Source: Pseudoalteromonas luteoviolacea (GTDB lineage: Bacteria; Pseudomonadota; Gammaproteobacteria; Enterobacterales; Alteromonadaceae). Taken from it: DNA of 64,000 nt. The position numbers and the translations under genes were made by a program. The notes under the pieces were generated by a model. That model searched no databases, was not told the DNA's origin, and was given only the letters and a program-made list of their open reading frames with translations. The DNA lies in the NCBI RefSeq assembly GCF_021654285.1, contig NZ_JAKFZS010000007.1:62001-126000 (forward strand). Reading direction: 5' to 3'. Positions within the stretch are counted from its first letter, which is position 1. Each line of letters begins with the position of its first letter. Below, piece by piece: positions 18,463-26,427 of this stretch.

Positions 18463-19596
18463 TCAGAAACCAAATAGCTTTTTAGGATTATTTTCAAGAA
18501 CATCTCTAAGCTGTGATTCGCTCAGATCGGGTAATTTTTCTGAAATTTTTGTTAAATCGAAATGTAAATGGTCTGGGTGAGGGTAGTCACTACCAAAGAT
18601 CAGTTTTTCATGCCCAATAAAGGAAAGAACATCACTCAACGGTTCACCAATTTCTATTCCTACCCAACAATTTCTTACGAAGTATTCAGAAGGTTTCATC
18701 TTGATATTTTTATCTGTCAGGCTAGGAAATTCCTCATAGCAAATGTTATCAAGTCTCCATAACCAATGAGCAACCCACGAGCACCCAGCTTCTAAAAAGG
18801 CAATTTTCAGACGGGGATATCGTTCCAAAACACCACTTTCTAATAATGTAATGAAGGCCATTTGTGCTTCCATAGGATGTGAGCAAGCATGAAGTGAAAA
18901 TCTTGATGTAAACCTATCCATGCCAACAGTTTGGCCCTGTAAGTGCGTGCCTCCATGAAAGCAAACAGTGAGATCATTTGATTCACACGCATCCCAGAAT
19001 GCCTCATAATCCGGATGGCCTAAGTTTTTGCCAAGAATAGGTTCCGGTCTGAGGACAACTGCTTTCCACCCGAATCTGACAATTTCATTTACTTGCTCAA
19101 CAAGGGTGTTTGTATCATGTCGACTTAAAAGACCCACTGGGTATAACTTTTCAGGGTACTCAGAACAATAATCTTTCAGCCAAGCATTATAATTTTTTGC
19201 ACATGCGAGAGAATAAGTTGCATCTATTTTCTCATGGTTGACGACGTAATTAGCAAAAGTCGGAAATAGCAATGCTTTAGAAATATTTGTTTCTTGCATT
19301 GACTCCACTTGATCCATTGGGTTTGTTGCTGATTTACGTTCTTTTAAACTCTGAGAGTTGACAATCGCTGATGCAATCTGTTGTTCCAAATCCCAATTAC
19401 TTAAGATCGGATATCCTTGGACTTTATACACTGGAGGGAGAGCCAAGTCTGGGTAGCCCGCCTTTATTCTTTGCGTACGCTTTTCTTCATTATCAAAATC
19501 CAAAGTTACACCATTACTATGCACATTGTCAGAATATACGTCCCACAAGTGCTGCGGCTCAATTACGTGCCTATCACAATCAATTATTTTGAACAT
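18463..19596 (-). CDS. Amidohydrolase (amidohydrolase-2 / ACMSD-like) in the TOMM cluster
   Basis: A 377-residue TIM-barrel metal hydrolase or decarboxylase. The first metal motif is IIDCDRHVIEPQHLW, typical of the amidohydrolase-2 family; the central metal histidine is in LTVCFHGGTHLQG; IAFLEAGCSWVAHWLWRLD and the terminal metal-aspartate segment KLIFGSDYPHPDHL complete the family pattern. Relatives hydrolyse C-N bonds or decarboxylate aromatic acids. It sits between the precursor and the YcaO gene in the operon, so it may act on the modified peptide, for example trimming it or hydrolysing an amide, or be a self-protection enzyme; both are inference. Confidence 0.88.
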   Translation of the reverse strand: MFKIIDCDRHVIEPQHLWDVYSDNVHSNGVTLDFDNEEKRTQRIKAGYPDLALPPVYKVQGYPILSNWDLEQQIASAIVNSQSLKERKSATNPMDQVESMQETNISKALLFPTFANYVVNHEKIDATYSLACAKNYNAWLKDYCSEYPEKLYPVGLLSRHDTNTLVEQVNEIVRFGWKAVVLRPEPILGKNLGHPDYEAFWDACESNDLTVCFHGGTHLQGQTVGMDRFTSRFSLHACSHPMEAQMAFITLLESGVLERYPRLKIAFLEAGCSWVAHWLWRLDNICYEEFPSLTDKNIKMKPSEYFVRNCWVGIEIGEPLSDVLSFIGHEKLIFGSDYPHPDHLHFDLTKISEKLPDLSESQLRDVLENNPKKLFGF

Positions 19597-19604
19597 AGAG
19601 TTTT

Positions 19605-19633
19605 CAAGAAGGTGTGAAGTTCATACCTTCTTG
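19605..19633 (-). terminator. Intercistronic hairpin directly after the precursor gene
   Basis: CAAGAAGGT (19605-19613) pairs with ACCTTCTTG (19625-19633); an inner TGAA/TTCA pair extends the stem. It occupies the 47-base gap between the precursor stop and the amidohydrolase start. No U-run follows on the minus strand, so it is more likely a read-through or mRNA-stabilising element that keeps precursor mRNA in excess over the downstream enzyme genes, as in many RiPP operons. Confidence 0.55.
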
Positions 19634-19643
19634 CCTTTTAACT

Positions 19644-20288
19644 TTAACAGGTAGTAAATGGATAGTCTTTGCCCAGAGCATTGTAGTCTGCCAGTGCAAA
19701 CGCTTTTTGTGATTCAGGACACTTAGGGATGGTCATTACAATCTCAGTTGGCATCCCTATTTTAGATAGCATCCAACCATTTACCGGTACTGGGAAGCTG
19801 TTCTTATTCACATCTAAAGGCGCAGGCTCTTTAAAGTTACAAATTTCAAAGACTTTTTTATGTTCATATTCATCTAAAGAAATTTCAATGATTTCCTTCT
19901 TTGAATTGGCTGAACCTAAAGTGATAGTTGTCCTGTTTTTAACTAATAAATCAAAATCAGGGATCTCTTTTTCATGACGTGTTAACTCTATGTAGTCATC
20001 ACTACCTTCGACTAAGTAGAATTTTTTAGGAAAGTTAGGAGTACTGATCATTCCATTCGTATTGCACAGGTATCGTACTGATAAGCAAAGGCCAAAAGGC
20101 GGTACATAATCAGAGATAGCGATCAAGTATTTAGCAGGATCTTTAACAATTGAATCGATTTGCTCAGGGTTCTCCCATAAATATGAAACGAGCCTGCTCC
20201 AAGCCAGTTTCCAAGCTTGATCACCATTTAAGCCCTCAAGGTAGTTTTCATCCCCTGCGGCGTTGTCTAAAATCATGTTTTCTGGCAT
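19644..20288 (-). CDS. Probable TOMM precursor (BMA_0021/BMA_0022-like, nitrile-hydratase-like leader)
   Basis: A 214-residue acidic protein in the precursor position of the operon. The N-terminal part, about residues 22-80, has the pattern of nitrile-hydratase-like leader proteins: W..AW..L..YLWENPE, then IVKDPAKYL and a YVPPFGLCLSVRYLCNTNG segment (W, DP and hydrophobic V/L spacing, and a final NG). From memory this fits the TOMM precursor family named after B. mallei BMA_0021/BMA_0022, which co-occurs with the kinase/cyclase fusion. Cysteines are at 68, 75, 150, 190 and the last residue, 214 (tail PFTTC). There is no Cys/Ser/Thr-rich repeated core, which makes the modified sites hard to predict. 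No nitrile hydratase active-site motif (CTLCSC) is present. Confidence 0.6.
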   Translation of the reverse strand: MPENMILDNAAGDENYLEGLNGDQAWKLAWSRLVSYLWENPEQIDSIVKDPAKYLIAISDYVPPFGLCLSVRYLCNTNGMISTPNFPKKFYLVEGSDDYIELTRHEKEIPDFDLLVKNRTTITLGSANSKKEIIEISLDEYEHKKVFEICNFKEPAPLDVNKNSFPVPVNGWMLSKIGMPTEIVMTIPKCPESQKAFALADYNALGKDYPFTTC

Positions 20289-20305
20289 TTTTGTTTCCTT
20301 AAAGT

Positions 20306-21061
20306 TTAATATATTGTTGGGTGGTGAATTTCACTATTAATATTTTGTGCTAGCCCGAAATCATCCAGACCAGGTACTATTTTGACGTTTTCTGTCATAA
20401 CGTGGATTGCAAAAGCGACTCTGGGAGAGTCTGTAGTATTATTTCTACTACCATGTACGGAATTTCTATGATGAATGGAAAATCCACCTTTTAAGATATT
20501 ACACTTAACTATTTTACTTTGGTTTATACTGTAGCAGTTCTCTCTAGTCTGCATATTTGTAAGGTGGACATCATCTTTTGAGAAACTGTGCGTATCTTTA
20601 TGAGACTTTTGAACGTATTCTAGCGTCCCTGTTTTTTCATTTACATTAGTCAATGGAACCCAAATGGTAAACACCTCACCTTGAAGGTAGTTCCATACAC
20701 TGTCATCAGTATGCCACCCAATATTAGCCCCCTCTGAATTTGAAGGGGGCTTTATAATAAGCTGAGTGGCTAGAACTTTTAGCGAGTTCGAACCTACGAG
20801 GGCTTGCAAACGTATTTTTAGATTCTTACATTTTATTAATTCATAAAAAGGAATGCTGCTACGGTGCACCTGGTCGTATTTTATAACTTTATCTGGTTGC
20901 CCTAAGTTATGAACTTTGCGAGGCGGAATGCCGGTTTCGTATATGTTATTCATCAATAGAGGTATTTGATTCATACAAGAGTCAAGGGTTTGAGATTCAA
21001 TTACACCTTCATTAATTATTACAAATCCATCTGATTTATATTGTTCTAAATAATTATTCAT
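20306..21061 (-). CDS. Phytanoyl-CoA dioxygenase (PhyH) family oxygenase in the TOMM cluster
   Basis: A 251-residue Fe(II)/2-oxoglutarate dioxygenase. The facial-triad HxD is in GWHTDDSVW at about residues 137-145, in a context typical of PhyH (FTIWVPLTNVNEKTGTLEYV). The distal metal His and the 2-oxoglutarate-binding Arg are in the segment FSIHHRNSVHGSRNNTTDSP and the following RVAFAIH. It begins 3 bases after the kinase/cyclase stop and ends 17 bases before the precursor start, so it belongs to the operon. A tailoring hydroxylation or desaturation of the modified peptide is the obvious role, but it could act on a free amino acid or co-substrate. No flavin dehydrogenase of the azoline-oxidising kind is present. 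Confidence 0.9.
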   Translation of the reverse strand: MNNYLEQYKSDGFVIINEGVIESQTLDSCMNQIPLLMNNIYETGIPPRKVHNLGQPDKVIKYDQVHRSSIPFYELIKCKNLKIRLQALVGSNSLKVLATQLIIKPPSNSEGANIGWHTDDSVWNYLQGEVFTIWVPLTNVNEKTGTLEYVQKSHKDTHSFSKDDVHLTNMQTRENCYSINQSKIVKCNILKGGFSIHHRNSVHGSRNNTTDSPRVAFAIHVMTENVKIVPGLDDFGLAQNINSEIHHPTIY

Positions 21062-21064
21062 CTT

Positions 21065-24000
21065 TCAGCATACCTTCGACTTGGCGTAGTTATAAAGGCT
21101 TGACCCCTCAAGTTTGGGAATATTGTACATAAGATCTTGCAGTCGATTGATTGCGTAACTTTTCCCCTCAGGTGTACTTTCTATACTTTCCCATTCGTTA
21201 CATAACCCTAAAGCTACTAAATAAGCGCCTTGACTCTCACTTAAAGAGATTGCATCCAGAATATCTTCTCTATCTTTATTAGTTAGGCCATTGTTCATTG
21301 CAGATTGTGCTTTGGCCAATTCAAAAATCGAAAATGGCAATGTAGATAAATTATGCGTGGCTCTATTACGTTCAACCCAGTATTTACATGCTTTGACGGA
21401 GGTCGCTGCATTTTCCTTAGTCAGTATAGAAGTGAGAAAGTGAACCCAAATAAACCCATTGATATCCGTGTCAATTAGTTCATTAATGTATCTTTTTGTG
21501 TATTCTGAATGTGATGTAGACCACTCATATACAGCAATAATAAATTTATCCATCCATTGTAATTCGGCTTCAGGAGACAGGGTTTTTACATGTTGATCAA
21601 GCGCGCTTTTAGCTTCCTTTTTATCTCCGTCGTGAAAATGAATTACAGCTTCATGTAAAATAGAGCCATTGATAGAGAGCTCGCAACCAGATTTTTTAGC
21701 CCATACTCTTGACTCTTTTACAAGCTCTTTTGCTTTTTGTACTTCACCCATATATGTATATATGTGAGAGAGGACCCATAATGTGCTACTTTTAGACTCG
21801 AATCCATATTCTTTCCAAAGATTTAAATGCTCAGGTTTGTAAAGAGCAAGTGCTTGTTCACAAAGGTTAACTGCTTGATATAATTTGCCTTGCCAATGGC
21901 TGTTCTGTGCCAATAATGGTAGCACAAGTATCTTGGGTATCGACTGATCAGTTAATCCGTAGTCTGCCTCAAGCATGTTATTACCCAGTTTTTCTGCTTC
22001 TAAACATTTGCCTTTTACATGAAGCTCTTGAAACTTACCCCAATCGGTTATAAAAGAGTCTTTTTTTAGTAGTTGAGCTCTATCAGATAGCTCAATTAAT
22101 TCTTGGCTACCTAGCCCATAATAACTAAAAAATGCAGGGTATATTTCTTGGTACAATTGAGACTCTAAGAGAGCCATCTCACTAGAAGAATGCTTTTCGA
22201 ATAACTCAATAGTCGAGTTAAAAATACTAATAGCCTCAAAGCTTGAGGACATTGAAACTTTTATTTCAATTAGTTTGCGGCTTTGTTCGACTGCTTTAAG
22301 CCATAAATGTGCTGATTTATAGTGTTGATAGGCTTTAAATATAGTTAAATAGTTGTTGTTTGAGCACGTAGTTGTCATTAATTCTAAGGCTTGTGCCAGC
22401 ACCTTATGACTGCGCAGTAACGTTTCAATTTGCATACTTTCGTACGCAGCATCACGAACCAGTGCGTGTTTAAAAATATAACTATTAGCTGATGAGCGCC
22501 TCTGTATAACAATCACGTCGTTGTCAATTAATTCTTGCAAATCATTTTGTATTTGGTTTTCGCTTAAGTTACTTGACAAAACAAGTAGTTCATAGTCGAA
22601 TTCACGTCCAATGGTTGCTGCTAATTGTGCGGTTTCTTTAGCATGATTTAAATTGCTGAGTTTTTGCTGTAATGACTCTCTCAAACTTAGAGGCACTTGA
22701 GCTAGTTTATCAGGTGATATAAATTCAATTTGTCCATTAATTATTTTGACTAATGACTTTTGCTCAAGCATTGTCGCGAGCTCTTCAATAAAAAGAGGAA
22801 TGCCATCGGTACGAGTAATTAATGTCTCTATTACTTGTTTAGAAACCAGTTGATTATTAAACAGCTTAATAATAAAGCTTTCGGTGTCTTGCTCTGTTAG
22901 TTTGTGAACATGTATTGGCTCTAAAATGTTTTGTGCAAATTTTGAAGGCGCAGGAGTTCGAGAAGTACTCAATAGTACTTGACCATTATTTAAACTACTT
23001 CCAAAATAAGCTAAAAATTCGATAGATGTTGTGTCAGCCCAATGAATATCTTCAAAAATAAATAGCTTAAACTCATTTAAACTATACTCATTAAACAAAA
23101 GGAGGCTTGATAAACCATTAAAAAGGAGCTTTTTTTGCAACTCTGGTGATAGTGTTGAGGGCTTCTGCTCGTTGTTCAGCTCAACGTTTAGCCAAACCAT
23201 TAATATGGATAGGGTATTTTCAAACTCTGAACTTTCCGGCCTCATTTGAGGTTTAAGTATACTTGTGAATAAGTCAACTATTTTTCTTGTATTAAGGCTA
23301 TCGATGTTAAATAAGTGTCGAACTAAGTTTAGAACAGGGTACAGTGCACTGTTCTGATGTTCAGGCAAACATTGGGCAACTAATTGTTGATGTTTTGTCG
23401 AATTTGCCCTGACCTCTTGTATTAAGCGTGATTTACCAATGCCCGCTTCGCCGAAGATATGGGCGACTTTTATTTTTGAAGCTGGGTTAGTTATGAATGT
23501 CATGAGCTTATTTAGCTCTTTACGTCTTCCAATTAGCTCATAGTTATTTCGAGTACCTCGCATAAACCCGAATGCTTCAACTCGACGTTCACCTTTGAGC
23601 TCAAAAACTGGCTCAGGCTTTATTGACTGTCCTAGCTTTAGTTCCACAAAATTTTCAAATTCACTATAGGGATCGAGAATTGAACGTGCGTTTAAACTAC
23701 ATAAAATTTGTTTTTCTTTTGCTGTACGGGCTAGTGCCATTGCGACATTAGCAACATGCCCTTCAGGGGTTGAATTTGAATAGGTAACAAAAACACCAGT
23801 ATGAATGCCTAAATGTACATTTAATATTGCGCCATGTGCATCTTGCATAAGCGCATTACGCTTGCTAATTTCACTAATGATTTCTAAAGCACTACGTGCA
23901 CTTAAACGGGTGTCATTTTCGCTTGCAGTGGGGTGACCAAAATAAAACAAAGAAGTATCCGCAACGCTTCCAACATGAAATGCGCCAAATCTTACTGCAA

Positions 24001-25120
24001 CATCAATACAATGGTTACGTTGTGATTTAAAAAGTGTATCTATGACATCTAAGTCATGTTCACGCTGATCAGTAAACGTTGTGCTAAAGCGCAATGCCAA
24101 AACAGTTATTTGTTTACGTTCGGTAAGAGATGTATAGCTAAATGCATGAGATTGTTGGTTGTCACCATCAGCACGCATTATTAAAGTTTCATCATCTGCC
24201 AATACTTGAGAATTATCTACAAGTATACCGACTAAGTTTGAAACATTTATCGCTTTAAGTTCATTAAACGCTTCCTCTCCCGTGATCACACGCTCAATGG
24301 CATTTTTATTTAACACTCGGCGTAAGAGCCCAGATAAAGGGTGGCCGAGCAATGCGCTAGGCATTGGAATATGGGCGTCACTCAATTGTTTGTGATAGAT
24401 AGAAGCGACGCTAGTACCATTCATCGCTGGAGAGCCAGTCAGGCATTCTAAATAGACGAGGCCCCAAACGTATAAATCGGTTTTGGTTGTAGCTGGTTCG
24501 CCTCTCAACTGCTCTGGCGCGCTATATGAGGGAGTCCCCAGTGTTTCTTGCGTGAGCGTTAATGTACGAAAATCGGCTTGGCGGCTATCATGAGTGAGCG
24601 TGCCAATACCAAAATCAAGGATTTTTGCATGTAGCTTAGCTCCTGTTTTGCTTAGCATGATGTTGGCCGGTTTTATATCCCTATGCACAATACCTTTACT
24701 GTGTGCGTGAATAAGCGCATCTAGCACCTGAGACATAATGTCAGTTGCCTCCGGCGCACTAAATGGCCCTTCTAATAATAGGTGCTCACGTAGCGAACGC
24801 CCTTCGACATACTCAAAAACCCCGAAAAGTAAGTCGTCATTAACTTGACCTTGGTCGAGTAACCTGACGATATTGGGGTGCTGTAATTGGCTGCTTAATG
24901 ATGTTTCTCGCTTGAATCGCTCAATGTAGCGTTGTTTTTTTTGTTCTTCACAGTGCGGTTCAATGGCAAGGAATTTGATAGCGACCATTTGACCGGTACT
25001 TTTTTGCTTAGCTTTAAATACTTTACCGAAGCCGCCTTCACCAATTTTTTCGAGTAACTCGTAATATGAGGACTCAAAGCTGTCGAGTATGTATGAATCA
25101 GAAAATTGCGTTAATGACAT
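21065..25120 (-). CDS. TOMM-system kinase / cyclase-like / STAND ATPase / TPR protein (1351 aa)
   Basis: A four-part cytoplasmic protein. Residues about 18-290: Ser/Thr kinase with GEGGFGKV (27-34), VAIKF Lys49, HRDIKPAN (146-153), DFG (169-171) and APE (201-203), all intact. Residues about 330-520: class III nucleotide-cyclase homology with VNVA-like and GIHTG segments (LGIHTGVFV at 437-445), but the first metal Asp is replaced (VLALRFS where active enzymes have a DI/DL-G-ST element), so catalysis is doubtful. Residues about 527-900: AAA/STAND ATPase, Walker A GEAGIGKS (557-564) and Walker B KLFIFEDIHWAD (685-696). The rest is TPR-like helices. Length and order match the family known as TOMM system kinase/cyclase fusion protein. 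It is the first gene of the operon and probably a regulatory or sensing component. Confidence 0.9.
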   Translation of the reverse strand: MSLTQFSDSYILDSFESSYYELLEKIGEGGFGKVFKAKQKSTGQMVAIKFLAIEPHCEEQKKQRYIERFKRETSLSSQLQHPNIVRLLDQGQVNDDLLFGVFEYVEGRSLREHLLLEGPFSAPEATDIMSQVLDALIHAHSKGIVHRDIKPANIMLSKTGAKLHAKILDFGIGTLTHDSRQADFRTLTLTQETLGTPSYSAPEQLRGEPATTKTDLYVWGLVYLECLTGSPAMNGTSVASIYHKQLSDAHIPMPSALLGHPLSGLLRRVLNKNAIERVITGEEAFNELKAINVSNLVGILVDNSQVLADDETLIMRADGDNQQSHAFSYTSLTERKQITVLALRFSTTFTDQREHDLDVIDTLFKSQRNHCIDVAVRFGAFHVGSVADTSLFYFGHPTASENDTRLSARSALEIISEISKRNALMQDAHGAILNVHLGIHTGVFVTYSNSTPEGHVANVAMALARTAKEKQILCSLNARSILDPYSEFENFVELKLGQSIKPEPVFELKGERRVEAFGFMRGTRNNYELIGRRKELNKLMTFITNPASKIKVAHIFGEAGIGKSRLIQEVRANSTKHQQLVAQCLPEHQNSALYPVLNLVRHLFNIDSLNTRKIVDLFTSILKPQMRPESSEFENTLSILMVWLNVELNNEQKPSTLSPELQKKLLFNGLSSLLLFNEYSLNEFKLFIFEDIHWADTTSIEFLAYFGSSLNNGQVLLSTSRTPAPSKFAQNILEPIHVHKLTEQDTESFIIKLFNNQLVSKQVIETLITRTDGIPLFIEELATMLEQKSLVKIINGQIEFISPDKLAQVPLSLRESLQQKLSNLNHAKETAQLAATIGREFDYELLVLSSNLSENQIQNDLQELIDNDVIVIQRRSSANSYIFKHALVRDAAYESMQIETLLRSHKVLAQALELMTTTCSNNNYLTIFKAYQHYKSAHLWLKAVEQSRKLIEIKVSMSSSFEAISIFNSTIELFEKHSSSEMALLESQLYQEIYPAFFSYYGLGSQELIELSDRAQLLKKDSFITDWGKFQELHVKGKCLEAEKLGNNMLEADYGLTDQSIPKILVLPLLAQNSHWQGKLYQAVNLCEQALALYKPEHLNLWKEYGFESKSSTLWVLSHIYTYMGEVQKAKELVKESRVWAKKSGCELSINGSILHEAVIHFHDGDKKEAKSALDQHVKTLSPEAELQWMDKFIIAVYEWSTSHSEYTKRYINELIDTDINGFIWVHFLTSILTKENAATSVKACKYWVERNRATHNLSTLPFSIFELAKAQSAMNNGLTNKDREDILDAISLSESQGAYLVALGLCNEWESIESTPEGKSYAINRLQDLMYNIPKLEGSSLYNYAKSKVC

Positions 25121-25249
25121 AATAGTAATGAGCTTCTCTAAATTAATATCCGTTTATGGCATATATATGTTACTAATTTATACATTAGCAATGGATTAAT
25201 AGCTAACTTATAAACCTGGCATCCACATTATAACTATTGTTAACACTAA

Positions 25250-25288
25250 AACCAGAATTATTCGATAATCGGTATAATCTGGTTTTTT
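25250..25288. terminator. Hairpin with U-tract upstream of the TOMM operon
   Basis: AACCAGA (25250-25256) pairs with TCTGGTT (25278-25284), extended inward by TTAT/ATAA with one bulge. On the plus strand it is followed by TTTTTT; on the minus strand by TTTT. It could insulate the TOMM operon from read-through of the upstream minus-strand gene, attenuate the operon leader, or end a plus-strand small RNA. Confidence 0.55.
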
Positions 25289-25486
25289 GTGTTAATTTTT
25301 TGGTTTTGAAATGCGGGAAAATAAATGTGTGAAAAACTCACTATCCTGATTTTTGCAATTTATTGTCATGGATATAGCCTGAGATAATAGTACTTAGATT
25401 CAAGAGAGTAAATAGAAGTGTAATAGAGTGTAATATTTGATTGAAAATGAATCTGTAAGGTTAGCGTATAATCATTTTAGGCTCTG

Positions 25487-25509
25487 AAAAGCCCATTAAT
25501 TTGGGCTTT
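25487..25509 (-). terminator. Terminator of the acidic coiled-coil gene
   Basis: AAAAGCCC (25487-25494) and GGGCTTT (25503-25509) form a stem with an eight-base AT loop; on the minus strand GGGC is followed by TTTT. It lies about 200 bases past the stop at 25714. Confidence 0.6.
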
Positions 25510-25713
25510 ATTGCATTGTAGGGACCTAAAGTGCATGCTCTTGAGGTATTGTGAATGCTTTTTGAGGTTGTGCTATTGTCAGCAGAGTTATCTAAGTGAT
25601 TATTTATATAATCGGCATTAATGAAAAAGGATTGGTTTTACATTGATACATTAAATATGTAGCTTTCCGTTGAAAAAAATTGAATAAGTAAAGGCGGTTT
25701 ATAGCTGAATTAG

Positions 25714-26232
25714 TTAAGCAATGGCCTTTATCAAGATACTCATGTCAGTAATACCAGCCTCTTTCATTGCATCTTTTACATTTTCTATTGTTTCAAAATA
25801 TTGCAATTGCAATTGCATGAAATATTGATTTCTTGAGTCATAATAGGCTTTTTGCGCTTCGTCATCATGATCTGTTGTTGCGTTAAGTTCAGCGACTTCT
25901 TGCTTGACCAGATCTAGTTCTTCTTTCATTTCCTCTAATCGCTCTAGCATTCTTCGAATATGGTCTGGAATATCGCCATACTTGTCTTCTGCTTTTTCTC
26001 TGGCTTCTCGACCAGATAGCTTTTCTTTCTCTTTATCTGAGAGTTTATGAGTGCCTTCTAGCTCAGAGGTATCGTCAGTTTTTTCGGCAGTGTTGCCATC
26101 ATTTTTGTTTACTTCAGAGGTCTGTTTATTCCCTTCTTGGGTTTTTTGCTCTATGTATCTAGCTTTCTCATTCATTTCTTTTATAGCCTGATAACCAGAC
26201 GCAGAATTGGCCTCATGTATAACAATCATCAT
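25714..26232 (-). CDS. Hypothetical acidic coiled-coil protein, 172 aa
   Basis: I do not recognise the family. The protein has no signal peptide or membrane segment. The N-terminal half is polar, low in complexity and probably disordered (residues about 30-75). A heptad-like coiled coil follows at about 88-118 (HIRRMLERLEEMKEELDLVK), then a C-terminal helix (YFMQLQLQYFETIENVKDAM) and a small hydrophobic end. It stands alone between terminators, so it is probably monocistronic. A structural or regulatory cytoplasmic protein is all that can be said. Confidence 0.65.
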   Translation of the reverse strand: MMIVIHEANSASGYQAIKEMNEKARYIEQKTQEGNKQTSEVNKNDGNTAEKTDDTSELEGTHKLSDKEKEKLSGREAREKAEDKYGDIPDHIRRMLERLEEMKEELDLVKQEVAELNATTDHDDEAQKAYYDSRNQYFMQLQLQYFETIENVKDAMKEAGITDMSILIKAIA

Positions 26233-26390
26233 AAAATCCTTGGTATTACATTACCTAAAAAACAATTTGAACCAGAAGTACAAGCATTTATCGGCATGTA
26301 CATTATAAACATTAATACATTTTTCTTATTTAATATAATTATTTGAGACGAGAAGCATAACTACTGATATGAGTTAATGTAAGGGTTTTT

Positions 26391-26412
26391 AAAGGCGCTT
26401 ATTTGCGCCTTT
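26391..26412 (-). terminator. Terminator of the metT-tsx operon
   Basis: AAAGGCGC (26391-26398) pairs perfectly with GCGCCTTT (26405-26412), six-base loop, located 16 bases beyond the stop of the Tsx-like gene. Confidence 0.75.
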
Positions 26413-26427
26413 ATGTAAGTTAAGCGG

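Larger units (their letters stand above)
25121..25713. other. Intergenic: TOMM operon promoter region
   Basis: About 590 very AT-rich bases upstream of the kinase/cyclase gene. Two hairpins are listed separately. The leader near 25121-25200 (AT-rich, with TATATAT at about 25160) should include the TOMM promoter, but I cannot choose boxes with confidence. A short direct repeat of AGTGTAATA occurs near 25410-25435. No open frame with a ribosome site is visible. Confidence 0.4.

Noticed and set aside
19644..20288. Nitrile hydratase alpha subunit
   Set aside because: Only the leader-like W, DP and hydrophobic spacing is shared; the metal motif CTLCSC is missing, and the operon context is RiPP synthesis.
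21065..25120. Functional adenylate cyclase
   Set aside because: The first metal-binding Asp of the class III motif is absent (VLALRFS), so I call it cyclase-like only.
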